From Closterium sp. Naga37s-1 (Eukaryota; Streptophyta; Zygnematophyceae; Desmidiales; Closteriaceae), in NCBI GenBank assembly GCA_947471745.1, contig CANJKZ010001150.1, positions 918,501 through 982,500 on the forward strand: a stretch of DNA of 64,000 nt. The letters are read 5' to 3'. The notes beneath the pieces were generated by a model. It saw nothing but the letters and a program-made list of their open reading frames with translations. It was not told where the DNA came from and did no database searches. Shown piece by piece: positions 8,516 through 18,500 of the stretch (the stretch's first letter is position 1; each line of letters starts with the position of its first letter). The position numbers were made by a program, and so were the translations under genes.

Positions 8516-11500
8516 CTCCCCTTCACTTCTGGAGTGTCGCTGACGTGGCTCTGTCCAGTCAGCAGCATGCAGTATTCGAACTTCTGCTTTCCGAGCTTCT
8601 TGGTCAGGTAGTCAGCTGCCATCTCGGACGTGGGGCAGTATGACAGCTCGAGCCTTCCCTTCTCGATCTCGTCCTTCACGAAGAAATATCGCAGGGCGAT
8701 GTGTTTCGTCCTGTTCGCGAAGCCGTTCTTGTTGGCGATGCGAATTGCCGATTGGTTGTCGCAGAACAGGGTAAAGTTGGGTAACTCGGCTAACTTCGCT
8801 TCTTCCAGCAGCTCGCGAAGATAGAGTCCTTCCTTGGTGGCTGAGCAGAGTGCAATATATTCTGCTTCAGCTGACGAGAGAGCAATTAGTTCCTGCTTGC
8901 TCGATTGCCAGGAGATAGGTCCGATAGGTTCGAGGCGGTAGATGTAGCCGGTGCGGGAGCGCCTATTGTCTGAGTCGCCCGCGTGATCTGCGTCGACGTA
9001 ACCGATTAGCTTAGGCGTTGTAGTTGCGTTCTTATGGAAAGTCAGGCCGACCGTCGGGGTACTGACAAGGTAGTGAAGAGCGCGGTCGAGCTCCGCCAGA
9101 TGTTCCGCTTCAGGCTTCTTGAGGTGGGTGGCGAGCTGGCTTGCAGAGTAGGATATATCTGGGCGGCAGGTGACAGCTGCGAAGAGAAGGCAGCCCAGCT
9201 TTCTCTGGTAGTCGCGTATGCCGGCGGGCTTGAGTAGAACGGAGCCTTCCTTGTTGTTTGCTGTCGTGTAGCGGTACGGTGTGGAGATGACAGTCGGTGT
9301 GAGTGCGAAACGCTTGGCGATGGTGTCGGCGTATTTCGCGGCGCTGAGGTAGATAGCGTCTTCCTCTTCCCGGATGTTGAGGCCGAGGTACTGTGTGACG
9401 GTAGATGAGACCGTGAGTGTGAGGTCTTGCTGTAGCTCCCCTTCGAACCAGGTTGTAATGCCGTCAGTTGAGCCGATGTAGAGCAGATCGTCTACATAGA
9501 CGATTAGCAGGATGTAGTCGGTACCCTTCGTGAGCCGGTACATGCCCTGGTCGTGCGGCAATTGCTTGAAGCCGATGCGAATGAGGCGAGCGTGTAGGTA
9601 TTGTTGCCATAGTCGCGGAGCTTGCTTGATGCCGTAGAGTGACTTGAGTAGTTGACAGACGTGGTTCGAGTCCGTGCTGGAGCCGTGTGGTAGCTCGACG
9701 AAGATCTCTGCGTCAACGGGTGCGTAGAGAAATGCGTTAGCGACGTCGATTTGCCGCAGCTTCTTCTTCTTCATGGCGGCGATCGCGAGAAGGATGCGTA
9801 GCGAGGTGTGTCGGCTGACCGGAGCGAATGTTTCGGTGAAATCGCGTCCGTGCTCTTGGTCGAAGCCGCGTACGACCCAGCGTGCCTTAAATTTGCCGAT
9901 GGTGCCGTCAGCCTTTGTCTTCACACGGAAGACCCACTTCCCGGTGAGCACTGTCTTGTTCCGTGCCACGCCGATAGGAACCACTTTCCACGTGTTGCGT
10001 TCCTCCAGTGCCTTCAGTTCCTTGTCCATGGCTTCGCGCCATTTTTCCCTATGTTCCCCCCCCAGAGCCTGCTGAACCGTCGCAGACTCTTTAGGAGTGG
10101 CGGTGCCGTGGACTGCGGTGACGAGTCCGAGAATCTGTAGTCCACTCTGTGAGTAGCGGGGAAGATTTACGTCCTCGGGATAAGCTGCTTCATCTCCCGC
10201 TTCTGGATCAGGTATGAAGTTCGGTCCTACTCGTTCGGCTTCGTTGGTGTTGACTGTCGCAGGTGTTACGTAACCGTTGTCGGCGAAATGGTAGAAGGTT
10301 TCGGCGTTGGCACTTTCGCGAGGGTTGTCTTCGTCCATGGGAACGTCGACGGAGCAGAACGGAAGAGGTCCGGCTTCTTCTGATGCGTTGTCCACATTCT
10401 GCTCGTCCCAGTCGGCTTCGTCCGCTGCTGAGGCGAAGGCTCGGTCACCACGAAAACCACCTGTGGGATCCTGGTCTTCGTGCAGGTTGGCAAGGTATGT
10501 CTGGAGCGTGAGTCGTTCGTAGAAAATTACATCACGTGCTGCTACTGTTTCCTTGGAGTGGACGTCGAAGATTTTCCACGCGTTGTAGTTCTTTTCGATT
10601 CCCAGGTGTATTCCCCACTGTGCTCGTTGAGAAAATCGGCCCGCTCGTGTTGCTGGGGGTCGGTACTGTACCATGCATCCGAATACTCGTAACATTTTTG
10701 TGCTGCCCTGTTTCCCTGTCCATAGCAGATGCGGTGATGCGTTGTTCGGAAGCGATGATGACGACAGCAAGTTGTGCAGCATGACGGCGTGGTCCATTGC
10801 TGCAGGCCACTGGTGGTTGGGTAGCCGCATGCCACGTAACAGTTTGCGCATGCTGTTCTGCAAGGTCCTGTTCATTCTTTCTGCTACACCCTGCTGCTGA
10901 TGGGCGTAGGGAAGGGAGATGAGTCGCTTGATTCCCCTTTCCGCCAGGTACTGCTTGAATCGCTGAGAGGTGTATTCTCCTCCTCCGTCTGACTGGAAGC
11001 TTTTCAGCTTCACGCCTGATTCTCTCTCTGCTACTGGTAGCCAGGCAACGAAGGCTGCGAATGCCATGTCGCGGCTAGGGAGGTTTAGGTGCCAGACGTA
11101 ACGGGTGGCGGCGTCGATGAAGGTGATTGTATAGTTGTATATTACTTGTCCTGGTTCCCGATTGTACAGGATGTCGCTATACACCTTCTCGAGTGGTGCG
11201 TACGCGGGTGCGCTCGGGTTGTGATGAGACGCAAACGGTCGATGTGGTAAGTCACCCTCAGGGCAGGTGAGGCACGTTCCGCGTACTCGTTGAAGTTCTC
11301 GTCCGTCGGTCAGTAGAAGTGAGTCCTTGTCGAGTACTCCTGCTCTTATCGTATTGTTTAATACTGTGTTGCTTGGGTGTCCCATCCTTGCGTGCCAGGT
11401 GCTTTCGTCGGCGCGATGTCCGGGTGATCGTCGGTACATATCTGAGTTGGAGTAGAAGTTGGCGGTGAAGTTGGCGCTACGATGAACTTCTCGTGGTGCT

Positions 11501-12300
11501 GGGTGTAATTGTTGCGCGGGTGTCGGTGGTGTGTCGTCGATGAGGAGCGGTGTCGTTGAAGGACCAGCAATTGGTGTTGACGTTCTTGCTGCTGCCGTTG
11601 ATGGTTCTGCTACTGCCGATGTTGTCTCTGCTGCTGCCGATGTTGTCTCTGCTGCTGCCGACGTTGTCTCTGCTGCTGCCGATGTTGTCTCTGCTGCTGC
11701 CGACGTTGTCTCTGCTGCTGCCGACGTTGTCTCTGCTGCTGCCGATGTTGTCTCTGCTGCTGCCGATGTTGTCTCTGCTGCTGCTGTTGTCTGAATTGTT
11801 GCTAACGCCCTTGTTCTTTCTGCTTCAGGGATGGTGTGTGAATACCAGAAGCCTTCTGGACTGAAGTCTGGATCAAGGTCTGGAGGGTGTGTCCAGTCCG
11901 TGAAGTTAACGATGGCGTCGCTGTCGGCGGTGCCAAGGTCAGGAACGAAGTCAAGAACGAAGACGTTGTTCTTGAGGACTGCCTTGCCGATGTAGAGTCC
12001 TCCTCTCCCGTGATACAGCTTGAATTCTTGGGTGGTGCTGTCTGCTTCGAGGTGAATCCCCTTTGCCATTAGCTGACTGACGCTCAGTAAGTTGTAGCCG
12101 AGTCCCTCCGCGATTAGTACTTTTGACATCTGCAGTACAACGTTTGTTTCCCTTGACTGAAGTTGAACTACACCTTGTCGTCGTGTTCGCAGGTTCTGAT
12201 TGTTGGCGACTGTAATGACTCGCGTTGAAGTTGGTGTTCTCGTTGAACGAAGCGTCCCGAGGAGCACATGTGCTGTCCGCAGCAACTGTCCAAGAACCAT
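8494..12300 (-). CDS. Copia element 1 pol: integrase, reverse transcriptase, RNase H
   Basis: About 1,268 codons without a stop. In order: end of the protease region (LGYNLLSVSQL); an eight-fold TTSAAAE spacer (about 11590-11790 on the window); integrase with an HHCC finger (WHARMGHP, TCLTCPEG) and a DD35E core (SDGGGEY, QGVAERMNR); reverse transcriptase (KARWVVRGF, NAFLYAPVD, VYVDDLLYIGS); RNase H ([36 protein letters not shown]). The catalytic Asp/Glu residues of integrase and the YVDD box are present. The protease start lies in the gag frame, so pol needs a shift of -1 relative to gag between about 12200 and 12300, or the copy carries a one-base lesion. The 5' boundary is therefore only the open-frame limit. 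Confidence 0.9.
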   Translation of the reverse strand: MVLGQLLRTAHVLLGTLRSTRTPTSTRVITVANNQNLRTRRQGVVQLQSRETNVVLQMSKVLIAEGLGYNLLSVSQLMAKGIHLEADSTTQEFKLYHGRGGLYIGKAVLKNNVFVLDFVPDLGTADSDAIVNFTDWTHPPDLDPDFSPEGFWYSHTIPEAERTRALATIQTTAAAETTSAAAETTSAAAETTSAAAETTSAAAETTSAAAETTSAAAETTSAAAETTSAVAEPSTAAARTSTPIAGPSTTPLLIDDTPPTPAQQLHPAPREVHRSANFTANFYSNSDMYRRSPGHRADESTWHARMGHPSNTVLNNTIRAGVLDKDSLLLTDGRELQRVRGTCLTCPEGDLPHRPFASHHNPSAPAYAPLEKVYSDILYNREPGQVIYNYTITFIDAATRYVWHLNLPSRDMAFAAFVAWLPVAERESGVKLKSFQSDGGGEYTSQRFKQYLAERGIKRLISLPYAHQQQGVAERMNRTLQNSMRKLLRGMRLPNHQWPAAMDHAVMLHNLLSSSSLPNNASPHLLWTGKQGSTKMLRVFGCMVQYRPPATRAGRFSQRAQWGIHLGIEKNYNAWKIFDVHSKETVAARDVIFYERLTLQTYLANLHEDQDPTGGFRGDRAFASAADEADWDEQNVDNASEEAGPLPFCSVDVPMDEDNPRESANAETFYHFADNGYVTPATVNTNEAERVGPNFIPDPEAGDEAAYPEDVNLPRYSQSGLQILGLVTAVHGTATPKESATVQQALGGEHREKWREAMDKELKALEERNTWKVVPIGVARNKTVLTGKWVFRVKTKADGTIGKFKARWVVRGFDQEHGRDFTETFAPVSRHTSLRILLAIAAMKKKKLRQIDVANAFLYAPVDAEIFVELPHGSSTDSNHVCQLLKSLYGIKQAPRLWQQYLHARLIRIGFKQLPHDQGMYRLTKGTDYILLIVYVDDLLYIGSTDGITTWFEGELQQDLTLTVSSTVTQYLGLNIREEEDAIYLSAAKYADTIAKRFALTPTVISTPYRYTTANNKEGSVLLKPAGIRDYQRKLGCLLFAAVTCRPDISYSASQLATHLKKPEAEHLAELDRALHYLVSTPTVGLTFHKNATTTPKLIGYVDADHAGDSDNRRSRTGYIYRLEPIGPISWQSSKQELIALSSAEAEYIALCSATKEGLYLRELLEEAKLAELPNFTLFCDNQSAIRIANKNGFANRTKHIALRYFFVKDEIEKGRLELSYCPTSEMAADYLTKKLGKQKFEYCMLLTGQSHVSDTPEVKGSVGNNRS

Positions 12301-13760
12301 GTGTCCCTTCCGGATGGTTCGCTTTGGGCGATGGCGGCGTATGTCGGGTTCGGCTGAAGTGACTCGCGGCGGGGTGTGGTTTCGTCGAGTTGCTCTTCCG
12401 GTGAGTAGTGTGGCGGTGACTCGGTGATGCAGGAGTCACTCAGCTTTGCCATGCAGTTGACGATGTTTCTTGCTCCTTGTGCAGGTTGTCCTGTTGAGGT
12501 CGTTGAAGCTTGAATCTGAGTCGTGGGATTTGCTTGCGTTGAGGCGATTTGGCTGCTTGAAGGTCGAAGTTGCCGCTGTGGAGTTGTTGACTGTTGACGA
12601 TTCGGGCAGTGCGTGCGCGGGTGTCCTGAAGTTTTGCAGATGTGGCAGAACGGAGGTACTAGCTTCGGTTGTTGCTGCCGGTTGTTGTTGTTGTTGTAGC
12701 GTCGCTGAGTGTGGAACGCGAATTCCGGTGCTGATGTTTTCTTTTTGTGTCGTTCTTCTTGCAGGTCCATGTCTTGCTGCTCGGCGTGGATTTCGGCGCA
12801 GAGCGCTGCTTCGGAGATTCTTCCGTGAGCTCGGAGAATGGCCTTTGTGGCGCGCCATTGAGAACCGAGGCCGCCGATGATGACTGTCACGAAGGCGTCT
12901 TCAGATATCGATCCTCCGCATCGAAGGAGCTTGTCGCGCAACTCGCGACATCGGCTGATATACGCCATTCCTTTCTCCCCTGGTTTCATTTCAACCGTTG
13001 TCAGTTGCGCCATTAACCGACTTTGGCTTACGCTGTCTGTTGCTTGATACAGGCTCTTCAGGTGGTTGTACGCGAGCTCCGCGGAGTTGCCGTAACCTCG
13101 GTAAGACCTTATGTTCTGCTGTTGAGTCGGGGTGATATTCCTCAGTAGGATCGTGTACGCCATCATTGACTGATAGGTGTATTGCTGCTTCTCGTACTGT
13201 GTGCCGTTTGTTGGGTATGGCAGAGACCCGTCGAAGAACCCGAGTATCTGCGCGCCTTCCATCATCAGCTCGAACTCAAACGACCAGGTGAAGAAGTCCT
13301 TTCCATCAAAGGGTCTTGACGTCTGCATCTTCAGAACGTGTGCGAACTGCGACTGAACTTGTAATGCGTCCAGTGGTTTTTCTTGTCCAGGTGAGGGCTG
13401 TGGGTGTGGCATGAAGCTGATGGACCCGCGCTCGTACGGAGCAAAGGTGGGCTGCTGTTGCTGATTTCCTCGTGCATATGATGAGCCGTCGAGACTCATG
13501 GGTGTTGCTCCGTTGTTGTTGCTATTGTGTGACTGCGCAGGTGCCGATTGCTGGTGTTGCTCGTAGAAGGACATGAAGGAGAAGAACTTCTCCATCATGC
13601 TCTGGTCGAAGTCTGCAGGTTGATTTGCGGGAGTCTCGGTAGATGTTGCTCTGGGTCTTGTTGCCGTGCCCTCCTCTGTCTGTAGGCCAGAGGCAGGAGG
13701 TGGAGTAGGAGTAGTGCCCTGGGAGCCGTTGGAGTTGCTCCTTTCCTTTTGTGTAGCCAT
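12168..13760 (-). CDS. Copia element 1 gag and protease start
   Basis: Frame open from MATQKERS (ATG 13760-13758; the frame is open further back into the primer-binding site). Contains the copia gag core (SFEFELMMEGAQILGFFDG, AYISRCRELRDKLL) and a CCHC zinc knuckle CHICKTSGHPRTHC. At the end, WFLDSCCGQHM marks the protease start. The usual catalytic triplet is D-S-G; here it reads D-S-C, possibly inactivating. The frame then stops at 12168 while the rest of the protease continues in the pol frame. Confidence 0.85.
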   Translation of the reverse strand: MATQKERSNSNGSQGTTPTPPPASGLQTEEGTATRPRATSTETPANQPADFDQSMMEKFFSFMSFYEQHQQSAPAQSHNSNNNGATPMSLDGSSYARGNQQQQPTFAPYERGSISFMPHPQPSPGQEKPLDALQVQSQFAHVLKMQTSRPFDGKDFFTWSFEFELMMEGAQILGFFDGSLPYPTNGTQYEKQQYTYQSMMAYTILLRNITPTQQQNIRSYRGYGNSAELAYNHLKSLYQATDSVSQSRLMAQLTTVEMKPGEKGMAYISRCRELRDKLLRCGGSISEDAFVTVIIGGLGSQWRATKAILRAHGRISEAALCAEIHAEQQDMDLQEERHKKKTSAPEFAFHTQRRYNNNNNRQQQPKLVPPFCHICKTSGHPRTHCPNRQQSTTPQRQLRPSSSQIASTQANPTTQIQASTTSTGQPAQGARNIVNCMAKLSDSCITESPPHYSPEEQLDETTPRRESLQPNPTYAAIAQSEPSGRDTWFLDSCCGQHMCSSGRFVQREHQLQRESLQSPTIRTCEHDDKV

Positions 13761-13815
13761 GGTGATTGATGTTGTCGGTATAGTAGTTGAATTCCCCCTG
13801 ATTGCTCTCATACCA

Positions 13816-14260
13816 TGTTGGGCTGAAAAGGCCCTTAGGATCTTTGCAGGGGTGAACTCTGGGTAGAGTTGGTGTAGTAGCGGAAGCGTTAATTAAAGAG
13901 TTGTGAACCACCTTGCGCTAGTATGTGAGGGCAAAGTAAGTTGATTAAAACAAAGAGATACAAGATTATATAAGAGTACAAGGAATATGAAAGGATACGG
14001 TTATAACTGTTTTACTTGTTGCTGTTGCGGTTCGATACAGTGACGACTCGGGCAACTGCTCTGTAGCGAGTCAGTTGTGTGTCCTTGCTGTCGCGCTGTA
14101 CTTGTCAGGTCAAAGGTCGCTGACCTTTGACTTTCGCGTAACCTCCAGCGGTTACTTCAACCTCCGAGGGTTGACTCGCTGGTGCCTCGATATGCTTTGC
14201 TTCGCTTGTGCCTTAGTGTTTCGACACGACAGAAGCGCTTAGGACCGATTGTTTCCAACA
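13816..14260 (-). repeat. 5' LTR of copia element 1
   Basis: 445-bp terminal repeat. On the minus strand it carries a TATATAA box (13967-13973) that could start element transcription. Ends follow the TG...CA rule. Confidence 0.93.
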
Positions 14261-14265
14261 GGATG

Positions 14266-14651
14266 AAGTGTGGTAGTTGTGCTGCTGCTGCAGAATGTTG
14301 GGATAGAACGACAGCATTGTTAGTGGGCAATCTGCAATTTTGTCTGTAGATGCAGTGAAATTCAGTGTCTGTAGATAACAAGTAGCGTTTGTACAGTGCT
14401 TTCCTGTATATAATGCATCTTGAAACAGCTGATGCTGCTAGAAAATGCGCTTTGCTTATGCACAAATCCCCCTACATGCTGTTTCTCAGCCAGCAAGACC
14501 CTTCTTGAACTTTTAAATGCTTACAGTAGAATGTTGATCTAGCCCGGCTAGATTACGATTTTTTACCGCAAGCCTGAAAGCCTGCCAGCCCGCCAGCCCC
14601 GACTAGACTATTCACAGAAATTTCCTGATTCAGATTCTGAACTGAAATCAC
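14266..14651. other. Short spacer between the two copia elements
   Basis: About 390 bp of A+T-richer sequence with small internal repeats (GCCTGCCAGCCCGCCAGCCC near 14580). No gene seen. It is probably remnant host sequence from the original space between the two DUF3339 genes. Confidence 0.4.
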
Positions 14652-14777
14652 TGTCAGATTTATATGACATAGCTACTGTAGGCTATAGTGGGGTAGCACA
14701 TATGGGGTACAGTTTTTCTAGGGTTTGCTTCTTGTACCCAACTTTCACTTAGTCATTTCATTCCTCGTTTCTTCTCA
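14652..14777 (+). repeat. 5' LTR of copia element 2
   Basis: 126-bp terminal repeat, identical by eye to 22763-22888. Confidence 0.93.
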
Positions 14778-14859
14778 TGGTATCGAGCAGGTTCCCTAGT
14801 GGGAACGATTCCTAGGGCCCACCACCACGAATTTTTTTTTTCCTGCCCGGAGCGCGTTT

Positions 14860-15520
14860 TGCGCCGGCCCGAGCCGCGCCGCCCTTTCGGCCCGTCGCGC
14901 CCGTCGCGCCCGTTGCGCCCGTCGCGCCCGTCGCGCCCGTCGCGCCCATCGCCACCTACCTCCGCGGCCCCGCCACCTACCTTCGCGGCCCCGCCACCTC
15001 ACTGTGCGGCCCCGCCACCTACCTCCGCGGCCCCGCCACCTACCTCCGCGGCCCCGCCACCTACCTGTGCGGCCCCGCCACCTACCTGTGTGGCCCCGCC
15101 ACCTACCTTCGCGGCCCCGCCACCTCACTGTGCGGCCCCGCCACCTACCTCCGCGGCCCCGCCACCTACCTGTGCGGCCCCGCCACCTACCTTCGCGGCC
15201 CCGCCGCCTTACTGTGCGGCCCCGCCACCTACCTCCGCGGCCCCGCCACTTACCTTTGCGGCCCCGCCGCCTCCTCCCAGCGGCCCCGGACGCCGCCCTC
15301 TCAGCGGCCCCGCCGAGCCGCCCAGCAGCCGAGTCGCCCAGCAGCCGAGCCGCCCAGCAGCCGAGCTGCCCAGCAGCCGAGCCGCCGAGCTGCCCAGCCG
15401 CCGAGCCGCCCTGTCCGCAGCCGAGCCGCCCAGCAGCCGAGCCGCCCCGCCGCCGAGCCGCCCAGCCGCCGAGCCGCCGAGCTGCCGAGCCGCCCTGCAG
15501 CCGAGCCGCCCGAACCGCCC
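14860..15520 (+). repeat. GC-rich tandem repeats in the leader of copia element 2
   Basis: Untranslated leader between the primer-binding site and the gag start. It holds CGTCGCGCC repeats (about 14888-14950), then units of CGCGGCCCCGCCACCTACCT (about 14960-15260), then CCGAGCCGCC-type repeats. It is open in several frames on both strands because of the repeat period; no protein is inferred. Confidence 0.8.
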
Positions 15521-15594
15521 TGTCCGGTAAGAGCAGCGCCTCTCTCACAGCACTGCCCTCGCCCTACTGTTTGCACTGCTAGTCTACTGCTGTC

Positions 15595-18500
15595 ATGGCT
15601 ACCCCTAGTGTCCTCGCTTTTGACGCTGAGGGTCGGGCCATTGACTTTGACGTCTGGATAGATGACCTGCAGCTTTTCTTACAGTGCGACAGAGCAGACG
15701 GTCTCTCCCTCTTTGACCTCACCTCTGGTGCCTCTCCTGCCCCCGCTGCTGATGCTGACGCCACCGTTCGCTCACAGTGGGCCACGCGCGATGCTGCTGC
15801 ACGTCTTGCTGTGCGTCGCCACCTCCCTACCTCTGAGCGTGCGCACTTTAGCCAGTACAAGAGTGCTCAGACCTTGTACGACGCTGTAGTTGCACGCTAC
15901 TCCTCCCCTGCCACTGCTGCACTGAGCCGCCTCATGCTACCGTACCTCTTCCCTGACCTTGCTGCCTTTCCCACAGTCGCTGACCTCATTACGCACCTCC
16001 GCTCTAGTGACACTCGCTACCGCGCTGCGCTTCCTGCTGAGTTCTGCGCCAAGAACCCCCCCCCCATGTACATCACCCTCTACTACATAGTCACCCGTCT
16101 CCCTGACTCCCTTCGCGTAGTCAGGGACCACTTCCTCTCGGTTTGTCCCACCACTCTCACCGTTGACCTCCTCGAGAAGGCCCTCCTAGCAGCAGAAAAG
16201 AGCATAGTTGCTGTAGGAGCCTCTCGTGGTGACCCTCGCACCCCCATCTTTGAGGGGTGTTCCCCCTCCCCTCTTTTGCCCTCTGTTGCCTCTGCTGCTG
16301 CGGCCGACCTCGCTGGTTTGGAGTCGGTTGGGGCAGCGTCTACCCCTAGCGGGAGACGCCGCCCTGGCAGGGGCAAGGGGGGCAGGGGCGCTGGAGGAGC
16401 TAGCGGGGGCGGTGGAGGCGGCGGTGGAGGTGGTGGAGGAGGTGGGGGTGGCGGTGGGAGTGGTGGCGGGGGTGGAGGTGTAGGTGGCGGCAGTGGAGGC
16501 GCAGGAGGCAGCGGCGGTGGCGGAGGGAGCGGAGGTGGCGGCGGTGGAGGAGGAGGCGGCGGAGGAGGTGGAGCTGGTCGGGGTGGCGCTGCGCAGAGGG
16601 TCAGCTCCGGTGGTGGTCAGCGCCAGCAGCAGCAGCAGCAGCGCACTCGTGACGTCCCCTCCCCTCAGCAGCTCCGTGAGTGGTACACTGCACGCCAGAG
16701 GGGTGGGGGTGCTGGTCCGTGCACCTACGTCCTGCGCACCGGCGACCGCGCGGGTGAGCAGTGCGGGGGTGCGCACTCCACCCAGCGCTGCTTTGGCCGC
16801 CTCACGGACGCTTGGCGTCACCAGTTCCCTGAGGCCACTGAGATCCCCCGCTGGGGTGAGCTGTCTAGGGCGGGTGTAGCTGTCTTTGACCTTGACTTTG
16901 ATGCTATTCTTGCTGCCGTGTATACTGTGACTATTAGTGATGAGGGTGACTGTTACCGGTGTTTTCCGCCCGACCCGGGCATTGAGACTGCTGCTCTAGG
17001 TACTGGTGAGGCTGCTGCTCTAGGTGCTAGCGAGGCTGCTGCTCTAGGTGCGTCTGCTCCCTCAGGTGCTGGTGAGTCTGCTCTTTCAGGTTCTGCGTCG
17101 GCTTCGGCCTCCCACACCTTCACACTTGACTCGGGGGCTTCTTGCTCCTTCTTTCGAGACCGCACCACACTCACGCCGCTTGGCCGGCCAGTTGCGGTCT
17201 CCCTGGCAGACCCCTCTGGGGGTCCTGTCCTTGCTCACTTCTCCACTGTCCTCCCGTGTCCGGCGGCCCCCTCTGGCACCCTGTCTGGTCTCTACCTCCC
17301 CTCGTTCTCTACGAACTTGGTGAGTGGTGCTGACCTACAGGATGCGGGGGTTCACCAGTTCACTCCTGCGAGTCAGCGGGTGACCCACTGCACGGACGCT
17401 CGGACAGGCCGCCACCTGGCCACGTTTACACGTCGGCCAGGGTCGAGCCTGTACACACTGACCACTGCGTCTCCTCCAGTCCCTGCGTCTGGTCAGGTAG
17501 CTGCGTCGGGTCAGGTGTTTGCTGCAGCGTCCAGGTCTGGTCCTGAGTCTGCCCCCTGCTCGTGTCGCCTCCTGTCTCACGAGACTCTCCTCTGGCACCA
17601 CCGCCTTGGCCACCCCTCCCTGCTTCGTCTCCGGAGCATGGCCTCCCGTGTCCTTGTCTCTGGTCTTCCCCGGTCCCTTCCTCCCCTTCCTCCGGGGCCA
17701 GGCCCTACCTGCGTCCCCTGTGTCGAGGGACGGCAGCGGGCTACCCCTCACTCCTCCCAGTTTCCTCCGACAGAGGCCCCGCTGCAGACGCTTCACATGG
17801 ACGTGTGGGGCCCGGCCCGCGTCCGTGGACAGGGTCACGAGCGCTACTTCCTGCTGGTGGTTGACGACTACTCGCGTTACACCACAGTCTTCCCCTTGCG
17901 CAGCAAGGGTGATGTCACTGAGGTGTTGATCGACTGGATCCGCGCAGCTCGTCTCCAGCTCAGGCGGAGCTTTGGCTCGGACTTTCCTGTTCTGCGTCTG
18001 CACTCTGACAGAGGCGGAGAGTTCTCCTCTGGCCTTCTGCGAGCCTACTGTCGTGCACGAGGCATCCGCCAGACCTTCACGCTTCCGGACTCTCCACAGC
18101 AAAATGGGATTGCTGAGCGCCGCATTGGCATGGTCATGGACGTCGCCCGTACGTCCATGATGCATGCGGCTGCCCCCCATTTTCTGTGGCCGTTTGCGGT
18201 TCGGTACGCGGCGCATCAGATCAACCTTCAGCCCAGGGTCTCCATGCCGGAGACCTCCCCAGCTTTGCTGTGGACGGGGAAGGTTGGCGATGCGTCTGCG
18301 TTCCGTGTCTGGGGATCTCGGGCGTTTGTCCGCGACTTGTCTGCGGACAAGCTGTCCCCTCGTGCTGCTCCTTGCGTCTTCCTGGGTTTCCCCCCTGACG
18401 CCCCAGGGTGGCAGTTCTACCACCCCACCTCTCGCCGTGTTCTGTCCTCCCAGGACGTCACGTTCGACGAGTCGGTCCCCTACTACCGCCTCTTCCCCTA

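Larger units (their letters stand above)
8071..14260 (-). mobile_element. Ty1/copia LTR retrotransposon 1 (complete, minus strand)
   Basis: 6,190 bp with 445-bp LTRs (8071-8515 and 13816-14260) that start TGTTGG and end CAACA, flanked by a perfect 5-bp target duplication GGATG (8066-8070, 14261-14265). The primer-binding site on the minus strand is TGGTATGAGAGC (13804-13815), close to initiator-Met tRNA. A purine-rich tract borders the 3' LTR (about 8516-8526). The order gag, protease, integrase, reverse transcriptase, RNase H is that of copia. The LTRs differ at only one base that I could see (8418 versus 14163), so the insertion is young. Confidence 0.95.

Noticed and set aside
14796..15582. 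Arg/Gly and Pro/Ala-rich open frames on both strands before copia element 2 gag
   Set aside because: GC-rich tandem repeats of the retrotransposon leader, open in many frames; gag starts cleanly at 15595.
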